Under the pieces are notes generated by a model. That model did not search any database. It worked only from the letters and a program-made list of their open reading frames with translations, and was not told the origin of the DNA. A stretch of DNA of 64,000 nt from Phytophthora hibernalis (Eukaryota > Oomycota > Peronosporomycetes > Peronosporales > Peronosporaceae), in the NCBI GenBank assembly GCA_012656075.1, contig JAAKBF010000042.1:795637-859636 (forward strand), given 5' to 3'. Made by a program: the position numbers and the translations under genes. Positions 19,662 to 30,472 of the stretch are shown here, piece after piece (the first letter of the stretch is position 1; each line of letters opens with the position of its first letter).

Positions 19662-20722
19662 CTACTGGGAGTTGTCGTTTTCCGACCCCGCAGATTCGAT
19701 CATGTTAAGGGACGGCAGAGCCGCCTTGGCCTTGCCTACCTTCCACGGGTTCGTTGGACAGTTCCGACGGAAGTGGCCAAGCTGGTTGCATCCAAAGCAA
19801 CGACCACTCGCGCGTTGGTTACGCTGAGGTCGGGCCGACTCAGCCGATGAGATCTCCATGGGAGTGGGACCATCGTTAACCGTGTCCGAGCGGCCTGCAT
19901 ACCCCTGCGCCGAGCGCACGCAATGATCTTCCAGCATGGCGACATGCACCGCATCGTTGAAAGACGTCGGCTGTCTGCGGAAGAGCTCCGTCCGGACCGG
20001 ACCCGGCCGAACGCCGTCCATGAAGACCGTCACCTTGACGTCCTCAGAGAGGAGCGCCCGCCATAGCGGCCTCGAGGTTCTGCAACTCCATGACGTAGTC
20101 TTGAAGCGTACGCCTTCCTTGCTTACAGCGCAAAAAGAGCGACCGATAGCGGTAGGCCACATTGACCAAGAGGAAAGTCGAGCGCAGCTCTTGTTCCATA
20201 AACGCCCACGAGGTGAAATACCCCGGAGACGACGTCTCTCGTGCCATCGCCCATGCGCGCGCACCCTCCCAGATTGGAAAGCGCGAAGGCGACTTGGGCC
20301 CTGGACTCGTAGATATGTCCAGCGCTCAGCGCTATCTCGATCTCTTGAATCCAGAAGACCAGACTGTCTGCTTCTTTGCCGTCAAATGTCGGCACCGACA
20401 TTTTGACGGGCTTCGTTATTCCTTGTCGCGCAGCATACGGAGCAGGACCCGGAGGGATCACCTGCGCCGCACTCTGTGCCTCAGATCGCATTGTCTCGCG
20501 AGCAGCTTCCTGCGCTGCAGCGCTCACGTGGGCAACCAGCGACGACTCGTATTTGTCGAAGCGTTCCACGCGCGCCCTCTGCTGCTCCGCAGGCAGGTTG
20601 GGGAATCCAGCGAATGCTGCCTCGCCCAGGAGACTAACCATCTTCTCCAGCATAGCCCAGTGGGCATCTGAGAGGTGAGGAAAGTCCTGCCGGGACGGCA
20701 GCCGGCTCCCTGAGTCGTCCAT
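19662..20722 (-). pseudogene. Gypsy gag with CCHC zinc knuckle (element C), two frameshifts
   Basis: Starting at the ATG at 20722 the gag frame runs to about 20270, changes frame to about 20050, and changes again for the C-terminal part that ends at 19662. The order is an N-terminal Ala/Glu/Arg-rich helix region, the core capsid-like domain with VPTFDGKEADSLVFWIQEIE, and a zinc knuckle CFGCNQLGHFRRNC (C-x2-C-x4-H-x4-C) for RNA packaging. With two frameshifts it cannot make a full Gag. Confidence 0.88.
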
Positions 20723-20776
20723 GCTCAGAGAGATCTTGATTGTAGTAGTCCGCGCCGGTCGCGGAGTGACTACAAG

Positions 20777-20786
20777 TGCTACCAGG
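20777..20786 (-). other. Primer-binding site of element C
   Basis: Directly inside the 5' LTR, after a 2-nt spacer, the minus strand reads TGGTAGCA, complementary to the 3' end (TGCTACCA) known for initiator tRNA-Met in many eukaryotes. Only 8 bases match before divergence, so the primer identity is likely but not certain. Confidence 0.6.
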
Positions 20787-21207
20787 TGTGATGGGGGCCA
20801 CACGCCCCTTATCTTTAGAAGAAGCGTTTACGCGCTAACCACAACAGACGCCTAGCGTTCCTGCTGTAAGCTTGCAAAGGCCTGGCCTTCCTGTCCAATA
20901 TGGTACCGAGTACCAATTGACTTGCGAACTTCCGGGTTAGAGTTAAACTGATTTATATTAAGAACACTGTTGTAGTTCTAACTACTGCTAACTATCTGCA
21001 TACTGAATCCCTGTCTAATCTGATCTGTCCTAATGGGGACCACCCATTTAGATGTACTGCTTTAATACAACTGACGTACCACTTAAGTACGACTGAAGTA
21101 CGAATTAAGTCCTTGACGTGCCACACACCACGCGTGTGACGGACACCAATGGTGTGGACCACATCACAGAGAACAATGGTCGCCCCCTGTCAAGTGGCCC
21201 CATTACA
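20787..21207 (-). repeat. 5' LTR of element C
   Basis: 421 bp, 7 differences from the 3' LTR by eye. It carries the promoter of the element. No clear TATA box was singled out. Confidence 0.95.
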
Positions 21208-21212
21208 AATCC
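21208..21212. repeat. Target site duplication AATCC (right copy)
   Basis: Matches 13263-13267 exactly and marks the insertion point of element C within the integrase of element B. Confidence 0.9.
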
Positions 21213-22080
21213 GGTGAAAAGTTCTATCGGTGCATAGCCTCCCAGCGAACGCACAGGTGTGTGGTTCAGGTTCGCCTGTACCACAGGCAACAGGTAGCTC
21301 CACTCATGGAAATCAAGGCCATGCTCTATCAGCAAAGCCCGCATCACTTGTAAAATGTCCTTGTTGAGCCGTTCGACCGTTCCATTCAGCCAGGGAGCGT
21401 ATACGGAGAAAACTGCGACTCGATCTTGAGCCGCGAACACAGTAACTCGATGGTGTGGTTTCGGAAATGCGTCCCTTGATCCGACATCAGAAACACTGGG
21501 TACCAAATCGTTTGTACCATTCTAACAGTGGCTTTGCTGCTACGAACGCAGTTGGTGTAGAACACGAGAATAGCTCACAGTAGTGTGTGAGAGAGACTTT
21601 CACCACGAGTACATTCGCGTTGTCTCCGAAGTCTTCACCCATGGTCAAAAAGTCATAATGGACTGCTTCATTGCGCTTTGTGGCTGTGAATGTTGGCCCA
21701 TACGGGCGCGGAATCTGCTTCGGGCCCTTCACATGCCTACACAGAAGTCAGTTTCGAGTGAATACCGACACTTTCTTGGCCAGTAGCGGTATGTGAACTC
21801 TGCTCTCAAGCACCGCATACGTCACTTCTTGACCTCTGTGGCCTTGAGACCCACAGTTAGCAACAACAAACATTCGCGATAGCAGGTCCTTCTTCGCTAG
21901 TGCCACATAACGCGTAGATGATAATTTTAGCTGCGCAACCGGTATATCCATGTAGCGGACGGCTAGCGCTGAGCCCTCAACTCTTGCCAGCGCGTTTCGC
22001 ATTTTATTGCGCTCCAATCGCGCAACATTTAATGCCGCATGCGTTACGTACCTAATTGAGGTGGACGTTACAGGCAACAC
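21213..22080 (-). mobile_element. Gypsy element B, proximal part (integrase)
   Basis: Minus-strand integrase remnant. From 22080 downward one sees a degenerate zinc-binding region (NCGSQGHRG), the core strand with LTHYCEL in which the first catalytic Asp is replaced (KVS where element A has KDD), the second motif in a shifted frame, and NGTVERLNKDI with the catalytic Glu. The frame runs up to the AATCC at 21208 and continues in the same frame at 13267, which shows element C split it. No RT, gag or LTR of element B is left beyond 22080, so it was already truncated. Confidence 0.88.
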
Positions 22081-23684
22081 CCTAGTAATTTAACATGTTC
22101 AACAGGTATTATTTTTGTAATATTATTGCACACATTTCTATTGACCCTCTATAAATGGATATGTTTGATTCCTCATAAATTACCAGGTTATTATATTCTG
22201 GAAAATGGTACGTTCACTCGGATCTTCTAAAAATAAATTTCAGAGAACAACGAAGGCCCGAAATACCGGTAAGTACCGGAACTCATGGTAATTTATCCGT
22301 AATTTATCGGCGGATTTTTCTGATTTTTGCCAATCGTTTCTTTAGGACTAACTCTCGGTTTTAGAACAAAATTCGAGATAATCGAAAGTTGTATTCTTCT
22401 TGGAGCAACGGACGCCCTAAGTATTGGAGCATCGCACGGTAATTTATCCGTAATTTGTCGGATTTTCGTTGTTCGACCCGCTTGGCTTAAACCTTGCGCA
22501 AAGAGCCCCGCTTGCGGGCTCCACTCGGCTTGTACATGTACAGTATCATAGTAATACATGCGCTTTGCAAGCGCGGCTCAAGACCCCAGGTTTGACCACT
22601 ACCTCAGCAATCTACAAATGGTTCCACCACCAAACGTTGCACATGTACAGCAAGTCTTGATCAGCGTCATTGAATCCCATCCATTCCGAGAGATTCGTTT
22701 CTTGATGTCTGCGACGCCTCTGCGAACCTGCGGCTGCGTCTTCGCATTCTCCTGTGTTTTCGTTTAGCACCGAGGTCCACCCTCCGGAGTATTTCTGGCT
22801 CAGCTGGCGGGGGCACGCACCGATCAAACGAGTCTTGTGTTAGTAAATATATCTGCTGATTTTTTAGCAATGATGTCTGCGAGAACTCCTCGCTGCATTG
22901 CGTTGGCTGCTGCAACTCTGATTTATCGTCGCCTGCTCACGCACAGAACTCAGGGTGTAAGGTCAGGCTCCACCCTGACTCATCAAAATGGAGCCACGTA
23001 TCCGTCATCCACTGCCTGCAGCTTTTCAAACTTTCGGTACTCGTTCGTAGGATACCAGTCATCGCATGTATGCGTCCTTGTGGACGTTGCAGAGGTACAT
23101 GTTTTAATCTCTGGTGTTCGTCACGCCACGCTGAGATTTTCGGATCGTCAAAGTGAGCAGCGCATCAATCGGTTAATTTGTTGCCTGCATTTGCGGGCAC
23201 CGGCCCCAGTGACTGCCTGCAGTGCAGAGACTGTAGATATCCTAGATGTAAATCAGTGCCGAGCCCCAGAAACGAGGCGAGGCGATGGCAGGCAGACGTA
23301 AACGCTGCTGGCATGAGCAGCGTTTCGCGTTCAGCCGCGTTGGTGTCCCAACCCAGAACGAAAAATGCTCGGCGAGTATGGGACGCGAAAGACTCGCTTC
23401 CTCGCCTTTTCTAGGCCCTATCCAAAGCTTGATTCCAGGCGCTGTGCTTTCCAGCCAGCCACCGGTGCGTTCTCGGCGTCCTGCCTGCGTCCCTCGAGTG
23501 CTCAAGTCGCTTTTTTCCGGAAGGATGCGCCACGAGTGACTCGCGTCGCCTTGCAGTAGCAAACGCTTTGGATACGTCGCGGATTAAGATCGATCAGGCC
23601 ACAGTCTCCTCTGCGTTGTCATTCCTGAACACGCCCGACTGCCGACCTGCTGCCTGTGGATTGAACACGCGCACGAGGTCGGTC
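22081..23684. other. Intergenic, no gene recognised
   Basis: About 1.6 kb. Frames such as 22837-23301 (+) have no recognisable content. The text GGTAATTTATCCGTAATTT occurs at about 22288 and 22438, a short dispersed repeat suggesting an old inserted element. The distal part must include the promoter of the ankyrin-repeat gene. Confidence 0.45.
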
Positions 23685-25741
23685 ATGTCGGCCAAGAAAC
23701 CAACCGCTACGAAGATGAGCTGCGACCAGGTGGAGCAGGCGTGGCTCGATGCCGGCCGACGAGCTGACGTCGAGACCATGCAGAGTCTCCGCAAGACGCA
23801 CCCCAAGTGGCTCGCGCTGGAACGAGTACGTAGCCATCTTCCGGTACTACTCTTGTCCGGCGTCGCGTCCGATTGATTTGCGCTGCCTGTCTGCGGGTGT
23901 CACTGATGCACATCGAGTGGTGTTCGTAGGTCGTGGCGTCCAAGTCCAGTCCCAAGTTTGCCGATGAAGGTGATGAAGCTCTGTCGTTCTGTGACTGGGA
24001 CAAGTTCCACCTCCCGACGGTGGGCGCGTCGGCGATGCATGCTGCTGCCTGGGACGGCGCGTACCAAGTTTTGGAGTTCCTGCTGAAGGCAGGGCAGCAG
24101 GTGGACGAGAGAGGACGTCGAGGAGTGACGGCGTTGATGGCCACGCTCATGAGACACAACGTGCAGGCACTGCGAGCTGTTTTCCAAGGGTCTGCCGTCG
24201 TGCAGCTCAACACGGTCATGGACGTAGGTGGTTTGAAGCTCGGATGATGAGCGCTGTTGAATTGAGACTGACGAGTGTCTGTGCTGGTTTGGGGCTGACA
24301 GTGTCGTAAGGAGGATGCCGAGCGACTCAACCACACGCTGAGTGTTGTCAAGCTGCTGCTTCGCCATGGAGCGAAAACGGAGGCTCGCGATCAGGAAGGC
24401 AAGACGGCACTGCTTCTAGCTACGAACGACGAGCTCTTCGAGGTCGTCAAGCTTCTCCTGGAGAACGGAGCTCAAATGGACGCGCAGGATTCGGCTGGAA
24501 GAACGCCACTTCACGCGTGCTTGAGGAGCTCTCCGGAACAAAGCGTGATGGTGACGAACCTGCTGGTGTCGCGTGGTGCGCCGATCGATCTCCCGGACAA
24601 GTCTGGCGAGACGCCACTGACGATTGTTGTTCGCCGCGGAGATATTACAGCACTGCAATTGCTCCTGAACCACCACTCACTCGTGGCTACGCCAGCGAGA
24701 CAGGACTTCTCTGGTGGTGTGCTGCTTCAAGCTGCGGGTCTGGGAGTGGTTGATGTCGTGAAATTCTTGCTGGACGGCAAGTACACGAGTATCGATGTCG
24801 CCAATGTACGCGGCGAGACTGCGCTGCACGTGGCCATCATACAGGATCGCAAGCAGCTTGTTGAGATGCTGTGCACCTCCAAGTCAGCTGCACTTTTGCT
24901 CAAGGCACGGACGCAGGACAAGGGCGAGTCAGTCCTTCACTACGCTGCACGCTACGGAGACCCGTCCGACTTGAAGTCAGTGTTGTCTCTGCTAGGAAAG
25001 GGAGGCTCACCCGAGATCAATGCAGCGAATGCTGGAGGCTTGACTGCGTTGTATCTTGCAACTACGGCAGCTACGGCAGGATCACTGGCGGAGCGACGTG
25101 CGAAGGCCGTTCTGCTCGAGAAGCTCGGTGCATCGCTGTTTCCCAGCAACACGCGCCTCTTTCGAGATGTCAGGAATGCTTCACCGATCTCGCTGGTGGC
25201 CATCCACCCTGCTGTGCGACGTTGTCTGGCCCTGTGGATTGCTGAGTGTGGCGCGTTCAAATCTACAACTTTCTCCGACTTCTGTATCAACTGGTTGGCA
25301 TGCGCGCAGCGTCCACAGATGGATGTGAAGACGCAGGGAGATACGAAGAAGCAAGTCGACATGAAGACGCAAGGAACTGTGAAGAAGCAAGTCGAGACGA
25401 AGACGCAAGGAAATGTGAAGAAACAAGTTGAGATGAAGAAACCAGGCGCCAAACAAAGCACCAAGGAAGGGCAAGTGCAGCGGGCGCCTTTGAGTCCGAC
25501 CGTAGCTGCTTTTGTCTGTGCAGGCTACGCTTCGGACGCTGTGCCGCTGCTGTTGGCGTTGCCAATTAAACGCGATGCGATGCCGCGTTTCCTGGACCTA
25601 CTGAAGGGTCTGGCTGTCGACACGAAGTACGCGTTGCTGCAAAAGCTGCAGCATGAGCTCGTGGCAGCCTGGAAAACGGAGACCGACGACAGCAGTCGGA
25701 AAACGCCAAAGAAACAAGCGCCCGTGAAGGCAAACAAGTAA
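23685..25741 (+). CDS. Ankyrin-repeat protein (three exons)
   Basis: Exons 23685-23825, 23930-24223 and 24302-25741 join through GT-AG introns (23826-23929 and 24224-24301) in phase 0, giving 624 residues. Residues about 70-390 carry roughly eight ankyrin repeats with typical GxTALxxA/xVVKLLLxxGA spacing (DQEGKTALLLATN, DSAGRTPLHACL, NVRGETALHVAI, GESVLHYAAR). Such repeats mediate protein-protein contact. Around residues 425-465 there is a Lys/Gln-rich tandem repeat of 12 residues (KTQG-x-x-KKQV pattern), encoded by a 36-bp minisatellite. The last 120 residues are helical with a basic tail (KKQAPVKANK). There is no signal peptide, so it is intracellular; the partner is unknown. The ATG was chosen as the first that splices in frame. 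Confidence 0.88.
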
Positions 25742-26127
25742 GCGTCGTCAAAGACGCGTAAGGATGAAGCGAGGAGCATGGCAACCGATGCGAACGAAAG
25801 CAGTCGCCAGTGCGAAATCGCAGTATGAGAGCCGCCCGAACGTGGCGGCCCAAGGAGCAAGTAGTCAAAGTAGCATTCGCCACGTACAAATAGTATAAGT
25901 TGACTACCTTGAAGTTGGAAGGTCCAGTGACGTCAGTCGCATGCTTGTCAAGCGTTGCATGACCACGGCTACCAGGACACTACATAGGAATGCAAATTTC
26001 ATCTGGACGACATGGTAGAGAGCGAAACACACGGAGTTTACGCGCAAAATCGTGTGGTTTATTTACTGCGACCGAGTGCTGTATACACCAGCGCAAAGGC
26101 TTAGACAGAGAGCGGCGTCGAACCAAT
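25742..26127. other. Convergent intergenic region
   Basis: 386 bp between the stop of the ankyrin gene (+) and the stop of the decarboxylase-like gene (-). There is no gene; it should contain both 3' untranslated regions. Confidence 0.6.
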
Positions 26128-26664
26128 TTAGAGGGTCTCAGCGTCCGGAGCGATAGGCACGAGGTTGCCGGCCCCCTTGAAGGTCTCGAGGATGTCGGCC
26201 TGCTCGCTCAGGATGAGGCGGTCGCGGTTGGTGCCGATCTCGGCCAGCTTGCGCCAGCGAGCGTAGTCCTCCGGGTTGCGCTTGTCGCCGTGGGCGTCCT
26301 CGGGGTGCTCCCAGTGGCCCTTGGAGAAGCCAATCATGGTGCTGATCTTCTTGTTCTTCATGTCGTACACGAGCGACACGATGGTGCCGGTCTCCTCGAG
26401 CCAGTTGCACTGCCACAGCTCACCTGGGCGGATGCACTGGAAGGCGACGGTCTGGTAGTTGAGACGACCAGCCATGGGGCCACCGTGGATCGAGTACACG
26501 ATGCGGTTCTCCGAGAAGAACCACATCTCGTAGCGCCACTTCTCGGGCTTGCCATCCTTGCCCTCGGCATCGTAATCGTACAGCAGGTGGAGGTCACGGA
26601 TATCCTCGTCGAACGTCGGGTGCAGCGGCGTGTTGGTGTGGTAACCGGGAACTTGCATCGGCAT
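26128..26664 (-). CDS. Phenolic acid decarboxylase-like protein
   Basis: A 178-residue single-exon frame, the usual length for the phenolic acid decarboxylase family (non-oxidative decarboxylation of ferulic, p-coumaric or caffeic acid to vinyl phenols; a small lipocalin-like beta barrel). Visible family marks are LLYDYD (residues 28-33, catalytic Tyr pair), RYEMWFFSENRIVYSIHGG and WLEETGTIVSL (Glu at about 90, equivalent to the catalytic Glu of W-T-E-P-T-G-T). The catalytic Arg of the usual YRIHSG is a Ser here (YSIHGG, residue 58), so activity or substrate may differ. The start at 26664 gives the family length; an in-frame ATG at 26757 would add 31 residues. Such enzymes help microbes detoxify plant phenolics, which would fit a plant pathogen; that role is inference. 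Confidence 0.75.
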   Translation of the reverse strand: MPMQVPGYHTNTPLHPTFDEDIRDLHLLYDYDAEGKDGKPEKWRYEMWFFSENRIVYSIHGGPMAGRLNYQTVAFQCIRPGELWQCNWLEETGTIVSLVYDMKNKKISTMIGFSKGHWEHPEDAHGDKRNPEDYARWRKLAEIGTNRDRLILSEQADILETFKGAGNLVPIAPDAETL

Positions 26665-28541
26665 GGTGCTTGAGTTTTTCTTGAGACTGGAGTGCTTCCG
26701 AACCGGCAAGATGAAAAGTGAGGAGCAAGCCACGTGGCCAAGGTTTGAAAGGATCACCGAGGAGACCTGCCCTGTTTCTCCTGCGTGAAGTACCTCGGTG
26801 GCGTGGACGTGAGGAACGGACGTAATCGGGCAGCCGTGGTCTGCGGCATTTCGACCAGGACACTTGGCAAGCCTAACCTTGCGACCAAAGAAGACGGTGA
26901 TTGGTTTGTCAATGCTTCACCTAACTGCTTGTTCATCGCAGGCGCGCAAACACCCAAGCAAGTGGCGCGTTACCAAAGAACATCGCAGATTCGCTTCATT
27001 AGGCAGCGGCATATAGACATTGAAGTGCACTGCACCGTGAATGTATCTGCCAACTTGGTGCGTCTTGGCCCTTTTGATCGAGCTCTCTGTTGCCCGCGGT
27101 ACACGGTGCAAACACACACTTCGGATCGGTGGCTGCAGCGGCAAGAAGAGCATGCCTTCGCCTCGGCGTCGCCAGCGCAGCAGATCGCTTGCATGATGCA
27201 AGTTGCATCACGCCTTCGAGCTCCGTTTCTGCCATCAGCTGCGACCAGAAGACCACGATTGATTTGCGACAGCCAGCCAAGCGCAGGTTGGCCGGTCATT
27301 TTGTCTCCACCGTGGAGTCCACGTCGTCGGCAAGGACACCAAGTGCAAGGACATCAACTTGATCAAGGGCAGTCTGCCCTATTCAACGGGGCGTTGACGT
27401 CTTGTGTGACCGGTAGAAAAATGAATTTCCTTCTTTGGTACCGGTAGTCGCAATAGGATTCAGCGGACGAGCGTTCCTTGAAAACCTTTTACGTTGAAGA
27501 CTTTTTGTTAGCCATGTCAGGCTTTTGATTCAGTTCTGTTGCTGCTGGTAGTACATGTATTAAATACATGTATATTTGAAAGGGTTAAGCTCACACACCA
27601 AGAGTTTATTAGCCACTGCCGCTAAAGAAATTTACAGCGCATAAAATTGTGAATTTCGGCCAAAGCCTCCCTTTACAAAACCCAAGTCATTTCCTCGGGT
27701 ATTCTCTTGTTTTATATCCATAGTCTAGGTCTGAATCCTTGCATTTCACATACCTTTCCTAATACGATTAAGATACCTAACCAAATGAGCTTTAAAGGCC
27801 TGCTATATTTGATATCCGGGTAGATTATTATTATATTTTGACGGTTGACCCATCCCCAGAAGATTATATGATTTGATATCACATATCAAAGGGAGAACCG
27901 TAATCAGTTATTTACCTTGTAAAATTAGTTCATTTGGAGAAAGCCTTGCTCTACCGCGATACAAATCGGTTTGCAAATCTTTTAACCTGGAAGAATTTAT
28001 TCGTCGCACCTTTCTTCCTTTGCCGTAGATCTCTGTAATCGTATTATACCTATGATTTATCCGGACCATATGAGCAACATTTTTTTAGCAACACGCTAAA
28101 AGTAGCGCATGCTGTTCCAGGATAGCATATATCCAACACCGCCGCGCCTTCTTCTTCCAGATCCTGCGGGAGGTCAAGCAATGTCATGGAAGCTCTCACT
28201 GAGGCTGTGAGTGTGTAAAAACAGTTGGAACTGCATGTCATCATCTCCATGCAGCGTTTGTAGGAGGAGCTTACGAATCCAATTTGCTTGCTTTCATAAT
28301 TGATGCAGCGATCTAAAGGGAAGCGGTGAAATCCTTATTCGTACCGTCAAGAGGGTTTGAGGAGCTCAACCTCATTGGAGATGTACCATGATGTAGTAAA
28401 TCTTCAGATCAATTTGGTGTTTTGGCAGACTTATTTATTTTTTCAAACTGGTGTATCTGAACGAAGAAGAAACCCACTTCGTGCCAAGGTCACCCCTGTG
28501 CAGCTCAGCGGGTATGATACCAGATTCCAGGCGATGTCCTC
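26665..28541. other. Intergenic, no gene recognised
   Basis: About 1.9 kb. The open frame at 26785-27447 (+) has no recognisable content. From about 27480 the sequence is AT-richer, with many stops in all frames. The promoter of the decarboxylase-like gene should lie at its left edge. Confidence 0.45.
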
Positions 28542-28543
28542 TA

Positions 28544-28683
28544 CACCTTTGCTCGGCCTTGTTGGAAAAAAAAACAGCAAGCAATGTGAACAGTCGATTG
28601 ATTATGGGTCAGATGTGCCGAGTACAGTACGCTAATCTGCAACCAAAGCAAACAATTACGCAAACAACCTGAACAGGCGCGAC
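28544..28683 (+). repeat. Left terminal inverted repeat of the Tc1/mariner element
   Basis: Starts CACCTTTGCTCGGCCTTG and continues through AGTACAGTACGCTAATCTGC to AACAGGCGCGA. The reverse complement of the right end matches apart from scattered changes and the A run. Confidence 0.9.
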
Positions 28684-28707
28684 GATGGCGCACAAAATGA
28701 CAAATCT

Positions 28708-29796
28708 TCACTTTCCGTAAACTATATCTTTCCCTATCGCCGCCTTGTTCACTGCATCGCGGCAGTGCAGTTCCATCCGTGCGACCAGCGTCGACGTCAT
28801 GCACGACATGCTCGCACTCACAGCGCGTTCCAGGAAGCGCATTTGGCGCTCGCATATCGTCAGGCGATTGCCATCATCGTCGGTCATGTCGGACTGGTCG
28901 CAAATTTCTTCACGGTCGCAAGCGAGACGGTCTTTGATCCTAGCCATGCACACTGAAGCAACCATCAATGGGGTTGCACGAAGGCGAGTAAGGGCTCAGG
29001 CGTAATAGCACCAAAGCGTCGGCCTCTTCCGCACGGTCTTCGGTTTGGCGATGCGCTGGGGCATTTTCCAAAACCACGACTACCTTCTTGTCAGCGAAAT
29101 GGTCGCGGTACGTAGTGGATGCCTTGGCTGAGCGATAGATCTAGTCAATGAAGGCTGCATTTTGCTACATGCGGATGCTTCCGCGCACGGGTCGGTGTAC
29201 GACAAGGCCAATGGCAGAATTCACAGCGCAATGTACTTGCAAGTTTAGTCCGGTAGATGGAGGGTGAAGCACCGTCGCACGGTCGCTTTTCTTGGCGCGC
29301 CCACGGCATCTCTTGCAAGACATTGAAGTTCGTCTCGTCAAAGTAGACGATGAAGTCGCCGTCCTTCTGGTGCTCCTTGAGCTTCTTGGCGAAGACTTCG
29401 CGCAACGCCTTGTTCGTGTCATTGTTACATATCATAGGCACAACGCGCACTTGCTTCATCGTGTACAGCATCCCACGAACGTGACAGCTGATAGTCGACT
29501 TGTCAACGTTCATGTCGAATCTCAGCATGGTTCGCATGCGTTCCAGTGTGTAGGTGCAATCGTCGTTGAGATAGTCCTCCAGTGTCGACTTGATCTCAAG
29601 CGTGACCTTCGTCACACTTGCACGCGCGCCGCCTCGTGGCAGGTCATCCACGCGGTGATGCGATGCGATGCGGTATGCGGTTGATGCCGTTGTTGGCCGC
29701 CACGGTCAGCCAGTCGGCACGGCCAACGCGGTACGCGACCAGAACGCGCTGCTTCTCGCACGGAGTCGGCTTGTGGTAGATAGCTTGGAAGGGCAT
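28708..29796 (-). pseudogene. Tc1/mariner-like transposase, frameshifted
   Basis: The ATG at 29796 begins a helix-turn-helix region (LVAYRVGRADWLTVAANNG), which breaks frame near 29690. The next frame (29651-29145) carries the N-terminal linker and the first catalytic Asp in FIVYFDETNFN. A further frame carries VVVLENAPAHRQTE, where the second catalytic Asp of the family is a Glu, and SPYSPSCNPIDG, where the final Glu is an Asp. The last frame (to 28708) is the conserved C-terminal helix ending at TAA. Several frame changes plus two swapped catalytic positions point to an inactive gene. Confidence 0.85.
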
Positions 29797-29917
29797 CTGG
29801 GTGAGCCGGAAGATTGGGAAATGGCAGTCTGGCGCCCAAGTGAGCGGTGGTGCTCTAGCGCGCGAACGTTTGGGCGGGAGCGATTTTGGCGCTCTGGCGC
29901 AATGCGGCGTGCGCAAT

Positions 29918-30052
29918 CGCGCCTGTTTAGGTTGCTTGCGTAATTGTTTGCTTTGGTTGCAGATTAGCGTACTGTACTCGGCACATCTGACCCGTAATCA
30001 ATCGACTGTTCATATTGCTTGCTGTTATTTCCAACAAGGCCGAGCAACAGTG
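29918..30052 (-). repeat. Right terminal inverted repeat of the Tc1/mariner element
   Basis: Reads, from the outer end inward on the minus strand, CACTGTTGCTCGGCCTTG and onward, matching the left repeat. Confidence 0.9.
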
Positions 30053-30472
30053 TAGATGGCAAACGCATAGAGCCGTTGCAATGACATGATCAATTATTGT
30101 ACTGGTATGCTGTCGGTAGATTGGGATCAGGCTCACACCAATGTACCTCACTAAAATGAAGGAAAACGAGATTTCAGTCGTTTGTGTTTAGGAACTTCAC
30201 ATCGATTTATAATGATTTTTCAAACTGATACAAATCATCTTATCCCCTTGAACGCGAAAGCGTGAACCGTACATGTTACGAGCAACAGCTTAGTTATTTT
30301 TGTATGGCGACTTACCATTTTCAAGTCAACGAGGGGTAGGTAGTTTTCCCTTTCCCTCCTGACCGGCACCAAAGATCGTACACGTAGACATAAACACTTC
30401 GCTATGTGATTTCAATGGTGATGGGATATGGTGTTTGCTCATCTCTTATAAAGTTTTGAAGGTTTAAGAGGA

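Larger units (their letters stand above)
13268..21207 (-). mobile_element. Complete Ty3/gypsy retrotransposon (element C), nested in element B
   Basis: A 7,940-bp element with two 421-bp LTRs (13268-13688 and 20787-21207), each bounded by TGTGA...TTACA on the plus strand and flanked by AATCC duplications. Coding is on the minus strand: gag, protease, RT, RNase H, integrase, chromodomain. After the 5' LTR comes a primer-binding site beginning TGGTAGCA, which matches the first 8 nt of an initiator tRNA-Met type site; before the 3' LTR comes a purine-rich GGGTGTGGGAGGG tract. I count about 7 LTR differences, so the LTRs are about 98% identical and the insertion is recent. Several frameshifts mean this copy is not autonomous. 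On the opposite strand the 3' region carries an antisense coding sequence (13843-15160). Confidence 0.95.
28544..30052 (-). mobile_element. Tc1/mariner-type DNA transposon with long terminal inverted repeats
   Basis: A 1,509-bp element flanked by TA on each side (28542-28543 and 30053-30054), the standard target of Tc1/mariner elements. The ends are CAC...GTG, with inverted repeats of about 135-140 bp (28544-28683 and about 29918-30052) that agree over nearly their whole length; the main length difference is an A run near 28565. Inside, on the minus strand, lies a transposase with a helix-turn-helix start and a DDE-type core. The frames are broken, so the copy is not autonomous. It is complete end to end. 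Confidence 0.92.

Noticed and set aside
25990..26673. Plus-strand open frame of 227 codons opposite the decarboxylase-like gene.
   Set aside because: It has no motif, and the minus strand shows family text over the whole length.
26785..27447. Plus-strand 220-codon frame as a host gene.
   Set aside because: Its start region overlaps the presumed promoter of the decarboxylase-like gene, the text has no recognisable domain and changes character along its length; no evidence beyond being open.
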